Source: an uncultured Erysipelotrichaceae bacterium (GTDB taxonomy: Bacteria; Bacillota_I; Bacilli_A; RFN20; CAG-826). From it: a DNA stretch of 7,369 bases. Below are positions 1 through 6,193 of this stretch, one piece after another. Position numbers and translations under genes: made by a program. The stretch spans positions 1-7,369 of the forward strand of contig CACZNF010000021.1 in assembly GCA_902782395.1 (NCBI GenBank). Reading direction: 5' to 3'. The number at the start of each line of letters is the position of its first letter. Position 1 is the first letter of the stretch. The notes under the pieces were generated by a model, which was not told the DNA's origin, searched no databases, and saw only the letters and a list, made by a program, of their open reading frames with translations.

Positions 1-1022
1 AAGAAATTGGTGGTTTGAATACCTTTGACCTTATCGCATAACTTGTTATACACATCAGCGTGGTCACCGAAGTTAATAAATAAGGCAACTTTATTTTCTT
101 TAACGTATGGGACGAGATGCTTAACCATCGCTAAGAACATATCAAATCCCGCACCAGCGCCACCAACAGTCATTAAGATACGTAATGGTTTACCATTAGC
201 GATTCTTTCCTTACGACGTTTATTGTCGTTTTCTAAATCAACTAATAGTTCATGGTCAATAAAGCAACCAACCATCTTTAACTCTTCATCAGGAATACCG
301 TTAAGTGGTTTTTTATCAAAACCGTTTAATGTCTTATAACCAAAGTAGGCAAATGGTGTTTGTACAGTGTGAATCGCACCTTCAGAAAGGTGTAAACCCA
401 TTGGCCAGTTATCTGGAATAGCATTGACAACGTGTGTCATACCCGCATGAACAGCGGCTTGACTTGGCCACACGTGAGTGGCGATATATGGGATATCTTT
501 ATCAATGTGCTTAAAAATAGGCACTAAGAGTTCGCTATTCTTTTGATCTTTGGCGTTATAAGTAATCTTTTTAAAACCTTCAGAATTTAATGGTTCCCAA
601 ACAATCTTATTAAATAATTTAGATTTTTGTGAAATACGAGACGCTAGAGAGTACATATCATTTTGCTCTCTAATCATCTTGCTACCAGTAGCGTCAAATG
701 AGGCTAAATCTAACCAATATGGTTTATAGCCTAACGCTCTAGCCGCACTGGCCATAGCAATGGAGATGCGGTAGTGGCCAAAGCCCATTCTAATATTGCC
801 GACGATTAAAGCGTTATCTGCAAACTTTTGGTTTTCTTCACCGAAAACAATATTAGAAGCATCAATAAAATCTAAGGTTGGGATGTCTTTAAAGCTGAGT
901 TTGTAATCAGCGTTACTATCATCACCATATTTCTTGATGTATTTCTTTTTGCTGTTAACCGCGCCTTTATAAACTTTATTAGGCATTGGGTTATTAAATA
1001 TACTTGAGGATCTATCTTTCAT
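1..1022 (-). CDS. GT-B glycosyltransferase-like protein of unknown function, C-terminus cut by window edge
   Basis: The 340 visible residues run without a stop from an ATG at 1022 to the window edge, so the C-terminus is missing. I do not recognise a named family. Residues 72-106 read IVGNIRMGFGHYRI... followed by A-rich helix, ALGYK and a D. This matches the GxGH loop and first helix of GT28/MurG/UgtP-like GT-B enzymes. Residues 281-320 (RILMTVGGAGAGFDMF, then a helix and VALFINFGD) look like the start of the C-terminal nucleotide-sugar domain of the same fold. Residues 197-222 (HVVNAIPDNWPMGLHLSEGA...) resemble the linking segment of MGDG-synthase-like enzymes. There is no signal peptide or obvious membrane helix, so it is probably cytosolic or peripheral. 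The start overlaps the alpha-galactosidase stop by 11 nt and has an AAAGGAG site (1032-1038) 9 nt upstream, inside that gene. Donor and acceptor are unknown, and the GT-B call is inference from motifs. Confidence 0.6.
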   Translation of the reverse strand, partial: MKDRSSSIFNNPMPNKVYKGAVNSKKKYIKKYGDDSNADYKLSFKDIPTLDFIDASNIVFGEENQKFADNALIVGNIRMGFGHYRISIAMASAARALGYKPYWLDLASFDATGSKMIREQNDMYSLASRISQKSKLFNKIVWEPLNSEGFKKITYNAKDQKNSELLVPIFKHIDKDIPYIATHVWPSQAAVHAGMTHVVNAIPDNWPMGLHLSEGAIHTVQTPFAYFGYKTLNGFDKKPLNGIPDEELKMVGCFIDHELLVDLENDNKRRKERIANGKPLRILMTVGGAGAGFDMFLAMVKHLVPYVKENKVALFINFGDHADVYNKLCDKVKGIQTTNF

Positions 1023-2625
1023 TAACAAAGACTCCTTTCTTAATGTCATAAGTGAGGTATTTCATTTGTCCATATAACTCAAATTCAATATGGATTAAAT
1101 TACCTTTTGTAATGTATCTTCGATTATGCGCGTTATAGAAGATATTCAATACCGTGTCGAATGTTTTGTTCTTTTCTTTATCATAAGTAGCGATATCGTC
1201 ACTAGTGAAAAGTAAGCTACCAAATAGAGCGTTTAATGTACTTAAAGCCTCTCTTTGTTCTTTACTTAATTTGATGTTTTCATCTCTTAAAAGGAAGACA
1301 TCTGGATCATTACCAAATAAGTGATTGTTCATAAATGAACGATAGATTGTATTTTGTAATGTCACTTTCGTAGATATTCTTTCTCTATGGAATAAGCGCA
1401 TATAGAAGACATCATCAAACTCTAAAGAGACATCTGGTCCGACACGTAAGTAGTCGAAGTGCTGATAAGAGTTAATAATGTTCGCGCCACAACCAAGAAT
1501 GGTTTTACCTTTTAAGGTATCTCTTAATAATTGATAGGCTTTATCTTGCACCATACATCTAGTTCTACCGTTATATTCTGGTAGAGCGGCAGCGTAGAGG
1601 AAGTCTAACTTAAAGAAGTCGACACCCATTTCCACGTAGTGATTCAAACACTCTTTAATGTATTTAATAACTTCAGGATTATCTAAATCTAAGGAATAGA
1701 ATCCTGACCAGTTACCACCCGCTTTAATTGGTTTACCTTTTTTATCTTTTCTTAACCAATCTGGATGTTCTTGATAAAGCTTAGACTTAGTCTCCGCCAC
1801 AAATGGGGCTAACCAAAGACCAGCTTTCATGCCTTTAGAATGGACTCTATCGATAATGTTTTTTAAACCATTAGGGAACTTTACTGGATCAACATCCAGC
1901 CAGTCACCCACAAATGTTTCATAGCCATCATCGATTTGGAAAACATCAAATCTACTATCTAATGCATCTAAATCACGAAGAATGATATCCGCGTTAATGT
2001 TTTGATAATAGTTATACCAAGATGTATAACCTAATAGTTTCTTGACGTTTCTAATTGGGAAATCATCCCAGAAAGCATATAAACCTTTTTCAAAGTTGTC
2101 ATAGTAGCAGTAGTCAAAGATTGTCACTTCTTGACCTTTTTTGACATCTAATCTTCGCACGTCACTAATGAGGTGAATAGAACTTCTATCCTTAATTAAT
2201 TCGATAATCAAATAAGCAGTTTTATAATTTAAATTATAAATGAAGCACTCATATTTACCTTTGCTATAGAAGACATCATAGCCATGGCTCTTTCTAATTG
2301 AATAGTTATAGAACTGCGCATCACCATACGCGGACATCGCATACATCTTACTAATGATGTGTGGACTCTTTTTGATATCTCTTAATTGTTCTCTAAGCTT
2401 ATATTCTCTAGTATCAGTCCATGATTGATAACCATTTAAGAAATAGACATCCTTATAGTTAATATGGGATGAATAAGAAGCATCCGCTTTATCTAATGTT
2501 ATATCAGCGTTTGCTAAAAGCTTAATAGTGGTGCGGTTACCATTTCTAGAAGTGGTAATAGTGATATCACTGTTACTATTTTTCGCGGTTTTCTTTTTAC
2601 CGTTTAAAAAGTAAGTAATACGCAT
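1012..2625 (-). CDS. GH36 alpha-galactosidase, short TmGalA-like type, cytosolic
   Basis: A retaining alpha-galactosidase of about 537 residues, close to the roughly 550 of the short Thermotoga GalA type and well below the 700+ of long GH36 enzymes. It would release terminal alpha-1,6-galactose from melibiose, raffinose-type or galactomannan oligosaccharides. Numbered from the GTG at 2640, there is an N-terminal beta-sandwich (about 1-190) and then a TIM barrel: GYTSWYNYY (204-212), FQIDDGYE (234-241), GLWLAPF (274-280), EHPDWL (291-296), FFKLDF (342-347) and GCG..RVGPDVS (382-405). D346 is the expected nucleophile and D403 the acid/base. No signal peptide is present, so it acts on imported sugar. 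I prefer the ATG at 2625, 1 nt after the transporter stop, because AGGTGA at 2637-2642 can serve it. A GTG at 2640 would add five residues but has no ribosome site. Alpha-N-acetylgalactosaminidase activity is a family alternative. Confidence 0.92.
   Translation of the reverse strand: MRITYFLNGKKKTAKNSNSDITITTSRNGNRTTIKLLANADITLDKADASYSSHINYKDVYFLNGYQSWTDTREYKLREQLRDIKKSPHIISKMYAMSAYGDAQFYNYSIRKSHGYDVFYSKGKYECFIYNLNYKTAYLIIELIKDRSSIHLISDVRRLDVKKGQEVTIFDYCYYDNFEKGLYAFWDDFPIRNVKKLLGYTSWYNYYQNINADIILRDLDALDSRFDVFQIDDGYETFVGDWLDVDPVKFPNGLKNIIDRVHSKGMKAGLWLAPFVAETKSKLYQEHPDWLRKDKKGKPIKAGGNWSGFYSLDLDNPEVIKYIKECLNHYVEMGVDFFKLDFLYAAALPEYNGRTRCMVQDKAYQLLRDTLKGKTILGCGANIINSYQHFDYLRVGPDVSLEFDDVFYMRLFHRERISTKVTLQNTIYRSFMNNHLFGNDPDVFLLRDENIKLSKEQREALSTLNALFGSLLFTSDDIATYDKEKNKTFDTVLNIFYNAHNRRYITKGNLIHIEFELYGQMKYLTYDIKKGVFVNER
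1032..1038 (-). promoter_or_regulatory. Ribosome binding site for the GT-B-like gene, inside the alpha-galactosidase gene
   Basis: On the minus strand AAAGGAG lies 9 nt before the ATG at 1022. It fixes the start of the downstream gene and lies within the last codons of the upstream one, which suggests translational coupling. Confidence 0.75.
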
Positions 2626-2626
2626 A

Positions 2627-4204
2627 TTATTTTTCTTCACCTAAATCTTTTTCGTTTTCAATAGCTTTCATGAAAGCTTCATCGCCTTCTTTAGCAATTG
2701 TCTTCATAACTTTCTTTTCTCTATAGAAGAGAAGAATAATAGCGCCTAAAACACAGAATGAAGCAGCGACGATAGCGACGATTAATAAACCTAATTTTGA
2801 GGCAGTAATGTCATTACTATTCTTTTCTTGCGCTGTACCAATAATCGCTAATGAGGTGAATAAGATCATCGCGATAGATTGACCAAACTTCATGGCAAAT
2901 GTACGAGCGGCAAAGAACATACCTTCTCTATTTTGACCAGTAGTGACTGCTTCTGCTTCCGCAACGTCTGCCACGATACTTTGAGGAATGATACCTAATA
3001 AAGCCATTGGTAAAGCGGCAATAATCATAATAATGATACCGAATAACCAACTCATTCCGTTCGCGCCACCTTGGTTAGGTAAGAAGCCAGGAATACTAGA
3101 AATAGATGTAATTGCGTAGCAAACAGCTAAGCCTAAGAAACCTGCGATAACAAGTCTCTTCTTACCAAATTTCTTAACTAAGCCTGTGACGAATGGATAG
3201 AACACTGCGCTTAAGACAGTCATACCACCCATAAAGACCATAACCATACCAGCATCAAAGCCAAGCGATACTTTCACAAAGAATGGTAAACCTGTTTGGA
3301 ACATGGTTAAGCCAACCCAGTACATGATGTCAGAAAGTGAGAATGTTCTAAAATCTCTATTCTTAAATGTAGAAACGAGTGATCTGAGAACATTTTCTTC
3401 ACTTGGTTTAGTATCAACATAATCTTTTTCTTTAATGCAAATAGCTGGTAAAAGCATACAAACTGCGGCAATCACTGCTAAGAAGATAAAGCAAATACGG
3501 AAACTCCATGCATAAGCATCCTTATAGTACATACCAGCGTTTTCTAATAAGCCAGTGATTAGTTTTGGTTGACGTAAATAATCCACAACATTTCCTGCAG
3601 CGTCTTTTATTTCAGAAACACTGCCACCCGCTAAAACGAATGGTAAGTAAGCAATTAATGTACCAGCGAAGAATGTTAATGAAATAGAAGTGGAAATAAA
3701 CATTCTATCTTCTTGGTTTTTACCAAATTCTGAAATTAAAGCATTGTATGGTGTGCAGTACATTGTCATGAAAGTATAGAACAAGACGATAGCAATACTA
3801 ATCCAAATAATGTTTCCAACATTACCACCAGTTGCTTGATCACCAAATGGAGCACAGAATAATAAAACTGTGACAATAGCAAGAGGAATAGCGGCCACCA
3901 TCATAAATGGCATTCTTCTACCTCTTGGGTTCTTACTTCTATCACTTAAAGAAGCAATAAGTGGATCAGTCACGGCGTCAAAAACACGGCTTAAAGCAGT
4001 GATTAAACCTAAGACTGTCATGAATCCACCGATAACTAGACCAGGTAAGATGTACTGTGTTGCGCCAGCAGCGGTATCACCGGTCTTACCACCTGTTGGT
4101 AAATAGAATGTCACTAACCAAGCACTAATAATGCCAGAAAGTAAAGACCATCCTAATTGACCGATGGCAAAAATAATCATTTGTTTTTTCGATAATCTTT
4201 TCAT
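2627..4204 (-). CDS. GPH-family (MelB-like) sugar:cation symporter
   Basis: A 525-residue polytopic membrane protein with about 12 hydrophobic helices, belonging to the glycoside-pentoside-hexuronide:cation symporter family of the MFS. The diagnostic stretch at residues 73-97 (RVFDAVTDPLIASLSDRS, then GRR) has R73, D76 and D80 with the spacing of MelB R52, D55 and D59, the cation-site residues. The 30-residue basic/acidic tail is cytosolic. Residues about 192-230 form a longer extracytoplasmic loop than in MelB. By eye, the MelB sugar-binding positions D19, D124 and R149 fall on S20, C150 and S175, so melibiose itself should not be assumed as substrate. The ATG at 4204 follows an AGGGGAG site (4211-4217) by 6 nt. 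It lies 29 nt after tetR and 1 nt before the alpha-galactosidase, so an alpha-galactoside substrate is the contextual inference. Confidence 0.9.
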   Translation of the reverse strand: MKRLSKKQMIIFAIGQLGWSLLSGIISAWLVTFYLPTGGKTGDTAAGATQYILPGLVIGGFMTVLGLITALSRVFDAVTDPLIASLSDRSKNPRGRRMPFMMVAAIPLAIVTVLLFCAPFGDQATGGNVGNIIWISIAIVLFYTFMTMYCTPYNALISEFGKNQEDRMFISTSISLTFFAGTLIAYLPFVLAGGSVSEIKDAAGNVVDYLRQPKLITGLLENAGMYYKDAYAWSFRICFIFLAVIAAVCMLLPAICIKEKDYVDTKPSEENVLRSLVSTFKNRDFRTFSLSDIMYWVGLTMFQTGLPFFVKVSLGFDAGMVMVFMGGMTVLSAVFYPFVTGLVKKFGKKRLVIAGFLGLAVCYAITSISSIPGFLPNQGGANGMSWLFGIIIMIIAALPMALLGIIPQSIVADVAEAEAVTTGQNREGMFFAARTFAMKFGQSIAMILFTSLAIIGTAQEKNSNDITASKLGLLIVAIVAASFCVLGAIILLFYREKKVMKTIAKEGDEAFMKAIENEKDLGEEK

Positions 4205-4210
4205 AAATAA

Positions 4211-4217
4211 CTCCCCT
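4211..4217 (-). promoter_or_regulatory. Strong ribosome binding site for the symporter
   Basis: AGGGGAG lies 6 nt before the ATG at 4204. A second purine-rich copy (AAAGGGAG, 4225-4232) lies just after the tetR stop in the same 29-nt gap. No terminator fits in this gap, so tetR and the symporter are probably on one transcript. Confidence 0.7.
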
Positions 4218-4233
4218 AAAAAGACTCCCTTTA

Positions 4234-4866
4234 TTAATGTCTCAATGATGATAATGTGATATCAATTAGGCATTCAACCTGCGCAGATTTGTCAACGACT
4301 TTGTCTTGAGCTAAAACTGCTTTTCTAATTGATAACTTTTTGCATAATTCAAGCAATGCGTGAGTGGTGCTGAAGTAGAAAATTTTGATATCTTTTTGTG
4401 GTTTGATAGATCCATCTTTAAGCCCCTCTTCATAGGCTTGCATATAGACCTTTTCATATTGGCCCACAACAGCTTCATATGGGTCGATAGCATTGCTATC
4501 ATCTCCACCCATAAAGGCATCGAATTCATTAATGAACTTATAGAATTCTGGATGATTGTTAAAGATATCAAGGTAGCTCTTATAGAAAATTTCAACTTTT
4601 TCTAAACCAGTCTTACCTTGCTCCAACTTAAAATACTCAGCATTAACTGCTTGTTGTAATTTCATGGCCGAACGAACCACTAAGGATTGTTTCTTTCCAA
4701 AGTAGCGGTAGATAGTGGCCTCACCTACCTGCGCGGACACGGCTATATCCTTAATTGTGACCTCTTGAATTGAACGGGCCATAAATAAGTCAGTAGCGAT
4801 GTCGACTAAAAAATTTACTTTTGCATCTTTTAAACTCATAATCTTATGTGATAGGTCATCTATCAA
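4234..4866 (-). CDS. TetR-family transcriptional regulator, probable operon repressor
   Basis: A 210-residue protein (from TTG) with a clear TetR_N DNA-binding domain. Helix 1 is around residues 14-30 (KVNFLVDIATDLFMAR) and the HTH is TIKDIAVSAQVGEATIYRYF at 37-56, followed by GKKQSL. The C-terminal 130 residues are helical and divergent, as expected for the ligand-binding domain, and give no ligand clue. The TTG at 4866 has an AAAGG site (4875-4879) 8 nt upstream. An in-frame ATG at 4839 gives a typical 201-residue TetR but has no recognisable ribosome site. It is the first gene of the operon, so it probably represses its own promoter and the alpha-galactoside genes, and may also act on the divergent esterase. 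TetR control of a glycoside operon is less usual than LacI, AraC or ROK. The inducer is unknown. Confidence 0.9.
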   Translation of the reverse strand: MIDDLSHKIMSLKDAKVNFLVDIATDLFMARSIQEVTIKDIAVSAQVGEATIYRYFGKKQSLVVRSAMKLQQAVNAEYFKLEQGKTGLEKVEIFYKSYLDIFNNHPEFYKFINEFDAFMGGDDSNAIDPYEAVVGQYEKVYMQAYEEGLKDGSIKPQKDIKIFYFSTTHALLELCKKLSIRKAVLAQDKVVDKSAQVECLIDITLSSLRH

Positions 4867-4884
4867 AACGATAACCTTTCTATC
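4849..4884 (-). promoter_or_regulatory. Candidate twin TetR operator (two GATA-N7-TATC palindromes)
   Basis: Two 15-bp imperfect palindromes lie just downstream of the tetR -10 box. Site 1 (4870-4884, minus strand) is GATAGAAAGGTTATC. Site 2 (4850-4864) is GATAGATGACCTATC, and it extends to TGATAG/CTATCA arms at 4849-4865. Both begin GATAGA and end TATC. Their centres (4877 and 4857) are 20 bp apart, about two helical turns, so bound dimers would face the same side. Site 1 contains the AAAGG ribosome site and site 2 abuts the TTG start. Binding by this TetR is inference. Confidence 0.5.
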
Positions 4885-4887
4885 ATC

Positions 4888-4916
4888 ACTATATCTTTAA
4901 TTAAAAATAAAAGCAA
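4888..4916 (-). promoter_or_regulatory. Promoter of the tetR-symporter-galactosidase operon
   Basis: On the minus strand a TTGCTT -35 (4911-4916), a 17-bp spacer and a TATAGT -10 (4888-4893) make a good housekeeping-sigma promoter. Transcription would begin near 4881, leaving only about 15 nt before the TTG start, with the ribosome site almost at the 5' end of the mRNA. Confidence 0.6.
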
Positions 4917-4948
4917 ACAAATATTTAAAAAATCATAAAGAAAAAGTG

Positions 4949-4977
4949 TTCTTTTTATATATAAAAGTCATTATAAT
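4949..4977 (+). promoter_or_regulatory. Possible promoter of the esterase gene
   Basis: A perfect TATAAT (4972-4977) lies 34 nt upstream of the esterase ATG. The -35 at 17 bp spacing would be TTCTTT (4949-4954), a poor match. A 6-bp inverted repeat (AAAAAG-TGTT-CTTTTT, 4941-4956) overlaps it and could be an operator. The shared divergent region with tetR is about 145 bp. Confidence 0.45.
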
Positions 4978-5000
4978 AAGTATGCTTAAATCATATAAAT

Positions 5001-5005
5001 GGGAG
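5001..5005 (+). promoter_or_regulatory. Ribosome binding site deciding the esterase start
   Basis: GGGAG lies 6 nt before ATG 5012 and 9 nt before ATG 5015. It places the start directly before a lipoprotein signal peptide and rules out an in-frame GTG at 4946, which lies within the promoter. Confidence 0.75.
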
Positions 5006-5011
5006 AAAGTT

Positions 5012-6082
5012 ATGATGAAATTAACAAATAAACTTTTATTTTTAAGCGCCTTACTTGCGACTTCTTTAACCGCTTGTAATCACGCTGAACCAGAACCAGA
5101 ACCAGATAATACTCACGTTGATGTCTTTGTTCTTTCTGGTCAATCAAACATGGAGGGCAGTACTTATTACGTCCATCCTAATGGAACTGAGTTATTAAAG
5201 AATTACTTTGAAGAAGAAGGCATGGATTATACCGGTGTTTCTGAAGGTATTTCTACTGTTAAAACAAGCTATTATGGCTTCTATTATCCAAATGGTTGGG
5301 CTAAAGCCCATTCTTCAAGCCCAGACCAATCTAGCGCGGATGCTAGAATGACTCCTAACTTCCAACCAACTAAAGTTGGTATGGGCGTTGGTGATGAAGT
5401 GCAAGATCCAAAAGATCGCACTAAAATGATTAAAGACATCTTCTTTGGCCCAGAATTAGGTATTGCTAATACTATCGCTGAATATGCCACTGAAGAAAAC
5501 CCAGTTCACTTAGTGAAATGTGCTTTCTCTGGCTCAGGTTTCACCAAAACCGATGGTGCTAACTGGAACAACCGTCAAGAAGACCCAAAGAAATCATTGT
5601 TCTATTTATTAAAAACCTATACACAAAAGTGTTTAGACGCCATTGCAGAAACTGGTAAAGTTCCAGTTCTCAAAGGCTTCATTTGGCACCAAGGTGAATC
5701 CGATGGTGGTGAATCCAAATATGAACAATATATGAGGACATTACTTGGCGACTTCAAAGAAGCATTCAAGAGCTACGCTGTTGATGAAAATCCAGACAAG
5801 ATCGCTTTCTTAGATTGTACAATCTATGATGGTAAAGGTAAGAGTAAACAAAGCTATGGCACAGCCGCTAACAAAGCCAAATTAAAAATTGGTAATGAAT
5901 CAGAAGAAGACTTAAACTTCTGTATCAACGCCAACCACGAAGAAGGTGGCTTAGGCTTAGAAATCGGTGATGATGCTAAAGGTGGCTATAATACCTTCCA
6001 TTACAATACCGCTGATGCTTATAAATTAGGCAAAGCATATGGTGAAATCATCATTAATAACAATTTATTAAGAGATAAATAA
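5012..6082 (+). CDS. Secreted lipoprotein carbohydrate esterase (SGNH, SASA/CE6-like)
   Basis: A 356-residue predicted lipoprotein. The signal peptide has K3, K7, a hydrophobic core (8-18) and lipobox L19-T20-A21-C22, so C22 would be lipidated and the enzyme anchored outside the membrane. An EP-repeat linker (26-31) follows. The catalytic domain has the SASA-family (sialate O-acetylesterase / acetylxylan esterase) blocks: LSGQSNMEG (41-49, nucleophile S45), FFGPELGIA...VHLVKCAFSGSGF (144-177), WHQGESDGG (225-233) and a final GGYNTFHYN..D..KLG block with H330 as likely base. The usual DxxH is here NxxH (N327). About 95 residues separate blocks I and II, suggesting an insert near the active site. 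It is divergent from the tetR-galactosidase operon, so it may deacetylate the same glycan (for example acetylated galactoglucomannan or a host glycan). The substrate is not provable here. No terminator separates it from the tRNA downstream. Confidence 0.87.
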   Translation: MMKLTNKLLFLSALLATSLTACNHAEPEPEPDNTHVDVFVLSGQSNMEGSTYYVHPNGTELLKNYFEEEGMDYTGVSEGISTVKTSYYGFYYPNGWAKAHSSSPDQSSADARMTPNFQPTKVGMGVGDEVQDPKDRTKMIKDIFFGPELGIANTIAEYATEENPVHLVKCAFSGSGFTKTDGANWNNRQEDPKKSLFYLLKTYTQKCLDAIAETGKVPVLKGFIWHQGESDGGESKYEQYMRTLLGDFKEAFKSYAVDENPDKIAFLDCTIYDGKGKSKQSYGTAANKAKLKIGNESEEDLNFCINANHEEGGLGLEIGDDAKGGYNTFHYNTADAYKLGKAYGEIIINNNLLRDK

Positions 6083-6095
6083 TCATTTGATGCGC

Positions 6096-6101
6096 TATAA
6101 T
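6096..6101 (+). promoter_or_regulatory. TATAAT -10 box of the tRNA gene
   Basis: A perfect TATAAT ends 7 nt before the first base of the tRNA, as expected for a tRNA promoter. The hexamer 17 bp upstream (AGATAA, 6073-6078) is a poor -35 and lies within the esterase stop region, so read-through from the esterase may contribute. Confidence 0.5.
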
Positions 6102-6108
6102 AGTAACT

Positions 6109-6186
6109 GCGCTTGTAGCTCAGTTGAATTAGAGTGCAACTCTCCGAAGGTTGAGGTCACGCGTTTAAATCGCGTCAAGCGCACCA
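6109..6186 (+). tRNA. tRNA-Arg (anticodon CCG), CCA encoded
   Basis: A full cloverleaf can be folded. The acceptor stem is GCGCTTG/CAAGCGC (7 bp), then TA. The D stem is GCTC/GAGT (one G-U) with loop AGTTGAATTA. The anticodon stem is CAACT/GGTTG with loop CTCCGAA, so the anticodon CCG is at 6144-6146 and reads CGG arginine codons. The variable loop is AGGTC, the T stem ACGCG/CGCGT, the discriminator A, and CCA is encoded. Three positions depart from the norm. Base 19 is A instead of G (6127) and base 56 is T instead of C (6166), a compensatory A-U elbow pair. Base 37 is A, where a G follows the CCG anticodon in E. coli. All helices are intact, so a functional tRNA is more likely than a pseudogene. 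Confidence 0.9.
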
Positions 6187-6193
6187 AATAAGA

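Noticed and set aside
25..339. 104-codon plus-strand ORF
   Set aside because: It lies opposite the GT-B-like gene, which has an uninterrupted frame, conserved motifs and a ribosome site. The plus-strand product has no domain-like pattern.
3870..4106. 78-codon plus-strand ORF
   Set aside because: It lies antisense to the symporter region that holds the diagnostic cation-site motif. There is no ribosome site or family likeness.
4311..4605. ORFs in other frames over tetR (minus 4311-4595 and plus 4360-4605)
   Set aside because: Both overlap the clear TetR reading frame and lack recognisable features or ribosome sites.
4946..5011. Upstream GTG start for the esterase, adding 22 residues
   Set aside because: It falls within the promoter region upstream of the TATAAT box and has no ribosome site. 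The ATG at 5012 has GGGAG and begins a proper lipoprotein signal.
5284..5490. 68-codon minus-strand ORF in the esterase
   Set aside because: It is a shadow of the esterase frame, which carries the family motifs.
6109..6186. tRNA pseudogene
   Set aside because: The D-loop and T-loop changes could suggest decay, but all four stems are paired, the two odd bases complement each other, CCA is encoded, and the promoter box and terminator are in place.
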